Assembly: GCA_934463345.1 (NCBI GenBank)
Contig: CAKSJL010000095.1
Coordinates: 1-5,880 of the forward strand
Reading direction: 5' to 3'
DNA length: 5,880 nt
Source: an uncultured Oscillospiraceae bacterium
GTDB taxonomy: Bacteria > Bacillota > Clostridia > Oscillospirales > Ruminococcaceae
Positions 1 to 5,880 of this stretch are shown piece after piece. Each line of letters starts with the position of its first letter. Positions within the stretch are counted from its first letter, which is position 1. A program made the translations under genes and the position numbers. The notes below the pieces were generated by a model. It was not told the DNA's origin. It saw only the letters and a list, made by a program, of their open reading frames with translations, and did not search any database.

Positions 1-2530
1 GGACAGACCATTAAAATACAAAGGTGAAGATCTTGCGCATCTTAACATGAATATAATGAGGCCGGTCAGAAAGAAATACAGGGACGTTCAGAACATAAGG
101 ATAGCTGAATGCTCTGATCTTTATGAGGAAGCGGACTTTATATGCTCTGAAATAAGGAGACTTGTGCGTGAAGAAGGGATAAGATACAGGGATATTGCCG
201 TTTTGTCGAGAAATCTTGCAGATTATACCTATATTTTTGAGACGGCTTTTGACAAGTATAGTATACCATTCTGCATGGATATAAAAAAGGGCGTTATGCA
301 TACTTCAATAATGCAGTATATAATGGGTATCGTCAGCCTGATTTCCGAAAAGAGCATTTCATCCGAAAACGTTTTCAGGTATGCCAAGACGCAGCTTTGC
401 GGCATATCGCCGGAGAGGGTTGCAGATCTGGAAAATTACTGCTTTGAATGGGATGTTGACGGAAGGAAATGGATTGAACCTTTTAAGACTGGTACAGATG
501 AGCATCCGTTTGCCGAAGAAACAAGACGTGAGCTTATAGAACCGGTTGAGGAACTTAGAAAAAGGTGTGTTGGTGCGGACTGTGCCGGAATATGCAGAGA
601 GCTTTTTGACTTTATAACTCAAATGGGCGTGCAGAAACGCATAAACGGTATAATCCATGATTTTAACGAAAAGGGTCTTGAGTATCTTGCAAAGGAATTT
701 AAAAGAATCTGGGGAATATTTACTGATATTCTTGACAACCTTTCACAAACCGGAGGGGAACTTTCTCTCCCTGAATTTCGTGAGCTGCTGTTTATGATGC
801 TGCGTCAGATAAGCTACAGTGTTCCTCCACAGACGCTTGATGCAGTTATGATTGCATGCGCTGAAACGGCAAGACCGGACAGTCCGAAGATTGTTTTTGC
901 CGCTGGCATAAATGAGGGGATTTTTCCTCATAACATCAGCCAGTCAGGGATACTGAGCGAAAAGGACAGACTGCTTTTTGAAAAGTCTGGCATACAGCTT
1001 TCAAGAAAAAATGAAGAGCTTATAGCCGATGAAAAGCTGATTGTCTATAAAACTCTCAGCTACGCTTCCGAAAGGCTTTATATAACCTATCCGCTTGCAG
1101 ATATATCCGGTTCGTCAAGATATCCTTCGTGGGTAGTGGGACAGATAATGGATATGTTTAACATTTCTGAGCCTGAGTTTGCATCGGAGCTTGACATTAT
1201 AGATTACAGCTCGACTTTCAAAGCGGCTTATATAAATTTTGTGAGATATTTTTCTGAGAGTAATGTCCAGACTGAAAGTATAAGAGAGGTTCTGGAGGAG
1301 AATGAGGAATATTCGGCAAAGATAAAGTATCTGGAGAGCGTTGGCGCTGAAAAGAGCTTTAACATTTCAGACAGGGAGATTATGCGCAGACTTTACGGCA
1401 GCAGGCTCAATATATCCGCAACTGCTATAGATGAATATAATACATGTCATTTCAAATACTTTTGTCATACGGGACTAAAGCTGCGTGTAAGAAAAAAACA
1501 TGCTGTTGACAGGATAGGAGAGGGAAATCTGACTCACAGATGTCTTGAAATGATAATAGGTATGTGCAGCACAAAGGAGGAATTTGAAAATCTGACGCAT
1601 GAACAGATAAGCGCTGTTATAGAAAAATGTAGCAGTGAATTTATAGATGAAGCGCTTGGCGGAGAAAGCATGAAAACGCCGGTTGTGAGTGCGGCTATAA
1701 AAAGCATTTCTGAGAATATTGAGGAGCTTGTAAAACATATTCAGAGGGAACTGGGACAGTCGCAGTTCAGACCGGCAGCCTTTGAGCTTGACGTAAGCGA
1801 GGGTAGGGACAAGCCGGTAATAAAAACAGATGATGGGGTAGAAATATGGCTCAGGGGAATTGTTGACAGAATTGATGTATTTGAACAGGACGGAAAAAAA
1901 TATCTTCGCGTTATTGACTATAAAACCGGTTCAAAGGTATTTTCAGTTGCCTCTCTGCTTTACGGACTTAATATGCAGATGCTTATATATATGTTTTCTG
2001 TGACAGGTGATGAGGGGAAATTTAAGGGCTATGAACCGGCGGGAGTTTTGTATATGCCGTCAGGGGGAGCAGGCTGCGGACGACAGAGGGACGGTAAGAG
2101 CAGTACAGTAGAGGGTTATCTTGATTCTCATTACAAAATGAATGGGATCGTACTGAAAGATCGTACGATTTTAGAGGCTATGGAAAAGGATATCCGTGGT
2201 ATTTTCATTCCGGCGGCTCTCAATAAAAACGACAGCGGAGATGGCGAATTAAAGCTTAATAAGGTTACATCAACATGCCTTACTAAAAAGAATTTTGACA
2301 AACTCAGAGAGTATACTGACAGCATTCTCAGAAAAATGTGCGATGAGCTTTACAGCGGAGAAATTGAAGCAGTTCCTTTTATATCGGGGAACAAAGCGCC
2401 ATGCTCATACTGTGATTACTGGTCGGTATGCGGCAATGTTCCGGTGAGGGATTGCAGAATGATGCAGAGCGATGCAAAGGAAATAATGATGGATATGCTT
2501 GGAGGTGAAGAAGATGAGCAGATGGACTGA
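1..2530 (+). CDS. addB: AddB, helicase-like/nuclease subunit of AddAB (5'-truncated by window edge)
   Basis: AddB is the partner of AddA in the cytoplasmic AddAB complex, which unwinds and degrades broken DNA ends. In characterised AddAB its RecB-type nuclease cuts the 5'-ended strand and its inactive helicase region recognises Chi. The frame is open from position 2, so the ATG at 47 is internal: the 15 codons before it (DRPLKYKGEDLAHLN) resemble family sequence. About 842 codons are visible; full AddB is usually about 1100-1170 residues, so roughly 300, including any Walker A-like site, lie upstream. Seen, numbering from Met47: AAGINEGIFP (helicase-like core, about nt 899-930); YNTC with Cys467 (nt 1445); His497 (1535); GIVDRID with Asp607 (1865); catalytic DYKTG with Asp624 and Lys626 (1916-1930); Gln644 and Tyr648; then CSYCDYWSVC, Cys786/789/795 (2402-2431). 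Cys467 plus these three form the expected 4Fe-4S site; the 319-residue gap matches B. subtilis AddB (C801 to C1121). The nuclease therefore looks intact. Identification is firm. Confidence 0.96.
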   Translation, partial: DRPLKYKGEDLAHLNMNIMRPVRKKYRDVQNIRIAECSDLYEEADFICSEIRRLVREEGIRYRDIAVLSRNLADYTYIFETAFDKYSIPFCMDIKKGVMHTSIMQYIMGIVSLISEKSISSENVFRYAKTQLCGISPERVADLENYCFEWDVDGRKWIEPFKTGTDEHPFAEETRRELIEPVEELRKRCVGADCAGICRELFDFITQMGVQKRINGIIHDFNEKGLEYLAKEFKRIWGIFTDILDNLSQTGGELSLPEFRELLFMMLRQISYSVPPQTLDAVMIACAETARPDSPKIVFAAGINEGIFPHNISQSGILSEKDRLLFEKSGIQLSRKNEELIADEKLIVYKTLSYASERLYITYPLADISGSSRYPSWVVGQIMDMFNISEPEFASELDIIDYSSTFKAAYINFVRYFSESNVQTESIREVLEENEEYSAKIKYLESVGAEKSFNISDREIMRRLYGSRLNISATAIDEYNTCHFKYFCHTGLKLRVRKKHAVDRIGEGNLTHRCLEMIIGMCSTKEEFENLTHEQISAVIEKCSSEFIDEALGGESMKTPVVSAAIKSISENIEELVKHIQRELGQSQFRPAAFELDVSEGRDKPVIKTDDGVEIWLRGIVDRIDVFEQDGKKYLRVIDYKTGSKVFSVASLLYGLNMQMLIYMFSVTGDEGKFKGYEPAGVLYMPSGGAGCGRQRDGKSSTVEGYLDSHYKMNGIVLKDRTILEAMEKDIRGIFIPAALNKNDSGDGELKLNKVTSTCLTKKNFDKLREYTDSILRKMCDELYSGEIEAVPFISGNKAPCSYCDYWSVCGNVPVRDCRMMQSDAKEIMMDMLGGEEDEQMD
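2501..2508 (+). promoter_or_regulatory. Shine-Dalgarno site for addA inside the addB 3' end
   Basis: GGAGGTGA is a near-perfect complement to the 16S rRNA 3' end. Counting from the end of GGAGGT, it lies 7 bases before the ATG at 2514. It is embedded in the last codons of addB (Gly-Gly-Glu), so ribosomes finishing addB keep it exposed. It fixes the addA start, because the protein from 2514 begins with the family-typical N-terminus. Confidence 0.88.
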
Positions 2531-5500
2531 TGAACAGAAAACAGCAATTGAAGCGGAGGGCTGCTCCGTTATAGTTTCGGCAGCGGCAGGAAGCGGAAAA
2601 ACCTCGGTTTTGGTTGAAAGGCTTTTAAGAATTATAAGCAACAGTGAAAAGCAGATACCTGTTGAGAGAATGATTATTGCAACATTTACAAGGGATGCGG
2701 CTGCCGAAATGAAACAGCGTCTTTCTGTGTCACTTTCAGGACTTATTGAAAAAGATCCGGGCAATGCATGGGCGGCAAGACAGAATGCCATGCTCGGCTG
2801 TGCGTCAATATCCACCATAAGTTCGTTCTGTCTGGAGCTTCTGAGAAGAAACATAAGCCAGCTTGATTTTACGTCCGGTTTCAGAGTGGCTGACGAAACC
2901 GAAGAAGCTGTATTCAGGACACAGGCTTACAAATCGGTTTCAGAGTATTTTTACAGTGAACACTTTGAGGATATGCTGACGCTTCGCAGTTGCTTCTGCG
3001 GAACGGATGACGATATACTTGAAGCAATGATATATGATCTTTACGATTGTGTTTCATCTGTTCCTTTCTTTGACAGGTGGCTGGACAGTGCATATGAAAA
3101 ATACGGCAGCGATTTTTACAGGAAGATATATTCAGGCTATATAAATGCAGATATAAAGGAGTGCAGTGCGGCTCTTGAGAGTGCATATAGTGCGGCTCAG
3201 AAGCTTGATAATGATAAGGTTTCGGGAATGGTTTCAGGCGAAAGGGCTTCGTTTATGAATGCGCTTGAAAGCTTTGATGATGGGGACTACATGAATTTTA
3301 GCAGTATACTTTCCGGAATTAGCTTTGTAAAATTTCCGAATCCGAGAAAAACTGATGATCCGGAGCTGAGAAATATTATCATAAACTGCCGGAACAGGTA
3401 TAAGGAGCTTATCGGAATTCTTGCAAACAGGGCATCGGTGTACGCTCATGCTGAGGAGGATATGGAAAAAAGCCGGGAGGTACTGAGGATTATCTCGGAT
3501 TTTCTGCGTATTTTTTCAGAGGAGCTTATTAAGCAGAAGCAGAGCAGAAATGCAATTGGCTTTGATGATGCTGAAAGGCTTGTGCTTGATCTTCTTGCTG
3601 ATGTAAATGAGGACGGCTCGATTGAAAAGACAGAGCTTGCAAAAGAGCTTTCGGATTATTATGAGGTCATAATGATTGACGAATATCAGGATTCAAACAA
3701 CAGAGAGGATATGATATTCAGGCTTCTTTCAAAAGGAGGAACTGCTGAAAAATATGGCAGCAATCTCTTTTTTGTTGGAGATGTGAAACAGTCTATTTAT
3801 CGTTTCAGGCTTGCAAATCCAGACAATTTCATCAATGTTCTTGACATTTCCGAACCGTACCGCAAGGGAAATACCGGAAATTCATGCATAAGACTAAACA
3901 AAAATTTCCGAAGTTCCGGAGCAGTCATAGACCTTTCCAATTATATTTTCAGATGCATAATGAGCAGAAGCTGCGGAGATATTGACTATAATGATGATGA
4001 ATGCCTGTATCAGGGCGCTGAATTCTGTGATGCACAGAGAGCGCCGGTCATAATGCTTTTTGATAAGTCAGAGGAGAATGCAGAACCCAAATATATTGCT
4101 GAGAAGATCGCACAGATGCTCAGAGATAAAGTTCCTGTCAGCACAGACGGCGGAAAAAGCTCACGACCCTGTGAAATGCGGGATTTCTGCATACTTATGA
4201 GAGGAAATAAAAATATACCGCTTTATGCGCATGAGCTTGAAAAGCTGGGTATCGGCACTGAATCAAATGTCGAAAGCGGTTATTTGAAAGCGAGGGAAAC
4301 CTCAGTGCTTATCAACCTACTGAGAACCGCAGACAATCCGCTGCTTGACGCTCCGATTATGTCGGTCATGCTTTCGCCTATGTTTATGTTTACGGCGGAT
4401 GAGGCGGCTATGGTAAGGCTTGTTGATAAAAAGGCAAGTATATACATGAATATCTGCAAGGGAATAGGCGCAGGCGGAGATGCTCCTCTGTTTGAGGGCG
4501 AGCTTCTTTTAAAGTCAAGGTTTCTTCACAGCGTTATAACTGAACTGAGACTTTATGCCGGAGCGTGTACACTTCAGGAACTTGTAAGAAAGATATATGA
4601 CAGCACAGACTTTATGTCGGTAATGCAGCTTTATGGTGACGCAGAGAAGAAAAAGGCGAATCTTAGAATGATGCTTGAATATGTCGGAAATTATGAAAAA
4701 AACTTTGACGGTGGTCTGACAGGATTTGTGAGATATATTGACAGCATTACAGAGTCCGGCGGTGATTTCGACATGGCTTCGGCAGGTCATGGCTCTCAGA
4801 ATGCAGTTTCGATAAAGAGCATGCATAAATCAAAGGGTCTTGAATTCCCGTTTGTATTTATAGCAGGAACAGGAACAAAATTCAATAAGATGGACAATAC
4901 AAAGCCTTTCAGATTTTCATATGATCTGGGACTTGGTTTCCGGCTTCAGAATCCAGAGCTGCACGAACGTTATGCAGCGCTTCCTTATGAGGTTATAGCT
5001 GCGAGAGCAAAGCTTGAAAGCATAAGCGAGGAAATGCGTCTTTTGTATGTAGCAATGACAAGAGCAAAGGAAAGGCTTTTTATAACGCTCAACTGCAATT
5101 CGTCTGCCGTTAAAAAAGCGCAGAGTCTTGCAGGGATTATATATGAACAGGGCGGAATAACGCCGAAAATAGCCGCATCTGCTGACTCAATGGCTGACTG
5201 GCTTTATATGTGTCTGATATCACACAGTAAATCTGCCAAACTCAGGGAGCTTTTTGAAATATATGAAAGCTTCCGGTATGACTTTGATTTTGAAATAGAG
5301 TATGAGATTTGCACAGAACATGACAGTCATGAGCAGATTGCAGCAATGCCGGACAGGCGCAGCAGCTCTGACAGTGAAATAAAAAAGAAGCTCAGGGAGA
5401 TGATTTCATTTAAATATGATCTGTCTCTTTCTGCACTGACAGCAAAGCTTTCCGTTTCCGACATTTCAAAAAATGAGAATGATTTTGATGCACCGCTTAA

Positions 5501-5880
5501 ACGTCCGGCATTTGCCATTGAATCCGGAGGTCTTACACCGGCTGAAAAGGGAACGGCGCTCCACAAATTTTTGCAGTTTGCGGATTTTGCTGCCCTTGAA
5601 AAGGATATAGGAAGTGAGCTTGAAAGGCTTTACGAAAGCGGTTATCTTTCAAAAAAGCAAATGGAATCCGTTAAGAAAAGCGATGTGGAAGCATTTTTGA
5701 AATCCGGACTTTATGATAGGATCAGAAAGTGCATCAGGGTGCATAGAGAAAGAAAATTTCTGGTGTCAATTGACGAGCTTAATGCTGGCGGAGAGATAGG
5801 CAGGAGCTATAAGGGGACATCCGGAATGCTTAACGGTATTATTGACATGATACTGGAATTTGATGACGGACTTGTACTTG
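2514..5880 (+). CDS. addA: AddA, ATP-dependent helicase/nuclease subunit A (3'-truncated by window edge)
   Basis: AddA is the motor of AddAB: a 3'-to-5' SF1A helicase with a C-terminal RecB-type nuclease that cuts the 3'-ended strand before Chi. The 1122 visible codons have no stop or frameshift; B. subtilis AddA has 1232 residues. ATG 2514 is chosen because it follows a strong Shine-Dalgarno site and gives MSRWTDEQKTAIEA, the Q-motif N-terminus. Motifs in order: Walker A AAAGSGKT (23-30); Ia TFTRDAAAEMKQRL (57-70); Ic region STISSFC (about 100-106), with Ser103 where His is usual; GFDDAERLVLDLL (about 349-361); Walker B/II IDEYQDSN (388-395); III VGDVKQSIYRFR (421-432); IV NFRSS (464-468); V region SMHKSKGLEFP (769-779); VI LLYVAMTRAKERL (843-855). 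The nuclease begins near KLSVSDI (978-984), with His1017 in GTALHKFLQF and Asp1111 in NGIIDM. The remaining catalytic Asp and Lys of the DYKTD motif fall just past the edge. It overlaps addB by 17 bases, suggesting co-translation and fixed stoichiometry. Identification is firm. Confidence 0.97.
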   Translation, partial: MSRWTDEQKTAIEAEGCSVIVSAAAGSGKTSVLVERLLRIISNSEKQIPVERMIIATFTRDAAAEMKQRLSVSLSGLIEKDPGNAWAARQNAMLGCASISTISSFCLELLRRNISQLDFTSGFRVADETEEAVFRTQAYKSVSEYFYSEHFEDMLTLRSCFCGTDDDILEAMIYDLYDCVSSVPFFDRWLDSAYEKYGSDFYRKIYSGYINADIKECSAALESAYSAAQKLDNDKVSGMVSGERASFMNALESFDDGDYMNFSSILSGISFVKFPNPRKTDDPELRNIIINCRNRYKELIGILANRASVYAHAEEDMEKSREVLRIISDFLRIFSEELIKQKQSRNAIGFDDAERLVLDLLADVNEDGSIEKTELAKELSDYYEVIMIDEYQDSNNREDMIFRLLSKGGTAEKYGSNLFFVGDVKQSIYRFRLANPDNFINVLDISEPYRKGNTGNSCIRLNKNFRSSGAVIDLSNYIFRCIMSRSCGDIDYNDDECLYQGAEFCDAQRAPVIMLFDKSEENAEPKYIAEKIAQMLRDKVPVSTDGGKSSRPCEMRDFCILMRGNKNIPLYAHELEKLGIGTESNVESGYLKARETSVLINLLRTADNPLLDAPIMSVMLSPMFMFTADEAAMVRLVDKKASIYMNICKGIGAGGDAPLFEGELLLKSRFLHSVITELRLYAGACTLQELVRKIYDSTDFMSVMQLYGDAEKKKANLRMMLEYVGNYEKNFDGGLTGFVRYIDSITESGGDFDMASAGHGSQNAVSIKSMHKSKGLEFPFVFIAGTGTKFNKMDNTKPFRFSYDLGLGFRLQNPELHERYAALPYEVIAARAKLESISEEMRLLYVAMTRAKERLFITLNCNSSAVKKAQSLAGIIYEQGGITPKIAASADSMADWLYMCLISHSKSAKLRELFEIYESFRYDFDFEIEYEICTEHDSHEQIAAMPDRRSSSDSEIKKKLREMISFKYDLSLSALTAKLSVSDISKNENDFDAPLKRPAFAIESGGLTPAEKGTALHKFLQFADFAALEKDIGSELERLYESGYLSKKQMESVKKSDVEAFLKSGLYDRIRKCIRVHRERKFLVSIDELNAGGEIGRSYKGTSGMLNGIIDMILEFDDGLVL

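Noticed and set aside
11..301. 96-codon minus-strand open frame, and similar ones at 359-658, 743-931, 1475-1738, 2131-2325, 2914-3186, 3234-3449, 4010-4192, 4515-4826 and 5327-5566
   Set aside because: All are antisense to addB or addA coding sequence, with no recognisable domain and no independent evidence for any of them.
2146..2169. Direct repeat GATCGTAC (2146-2153 and 2159-2166), the second copy overlapping the perfect palindrome ATCGTACGAT (2160-2169)
   Set aside because: It lies inside AddB coding sequence that reads through normally (GIVLKDRTILEAM). Short repeats of this size arise by chance, and there is no second site or mobile-element context.
2545..2600. AGCGG pentamers (B. subtilis Chi sequence) near the start of addA
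   Set aside because: A five-base word is expected several times by chance in this length, Chi is species-specific, and the organism's Chi is unknown. No claim is justified without genome-wide skew statistics.
2405..2854. 149-codon open frame on the minus strand across the addB-addA junction
   Set aside because: It lies wholly antisense to two well-supported genes with intact motifs, resembles no family I know, and has the composition expected of a reverse shadow frame.
1..5880. Possible novel defence or mobile system
   Set aside because: Every base is accounted for by two housekeeping recombination genes. There are no intergenic regions, terminal repeats, tRNA or integrase signals, or foreign composition visible.

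Overview
The window is an internal slice of one operon. It holds most of addB (the 5' end lies outside the left edge) followed, with a short overlap, by most of addA (the 3' end lies outside the right edge). Both genes are on the + strand. Together they encode the AddAB helicase-nuclease, the Gram-positive counterpart of RecBCD. It processes double-strand DNA breaks to 3' single-stranded tails, on which RecA is loaded for recombinational repair.

Layout: positions 1-2530 are the C-terminal ~842 codons of AddB, namely the later part of the inactivated helicase-like region plus the complete RecB-type nuclease with its four-cysteine iron-sulfur site. A strong Shine-Dalgarno sequence sits inside the last codons of addB, and addA starts at 2514, overlapping addB by 17 bases. 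Positions 2514-5880 are the first 1122 codons of AddA: a complete UvrD/Rep-type (SF1A) helicase with all its motifs, and the first two catalytic landmarks of its C-terminal nuclease. The window ends a few codons before the expected DYKTD nuclease motif.

The order addB-addA, the AddAB type (not RecBCD), the AT-leaning codon use with many ATA, AGA and AGG codons, and the GGAGGTGA ribosome binding site point to a Firmicute. Protein style suggests a clostridial gut or rumen lineage such as Ruminococcaceae/Oscillospirales. That placement is impression, not a database result.

There is no intergenic space longer than a few bases, and I see no RNA gene, mobile element, CRISPR array, terminator or promoter. 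Nothing here looks like an undescribed system. The points worth a second look are small: a His-to-Ser change in a conserved helicase motif of AddA, mild departures from the family consensus around the AddB nuclease, and the translational-coupling junction.
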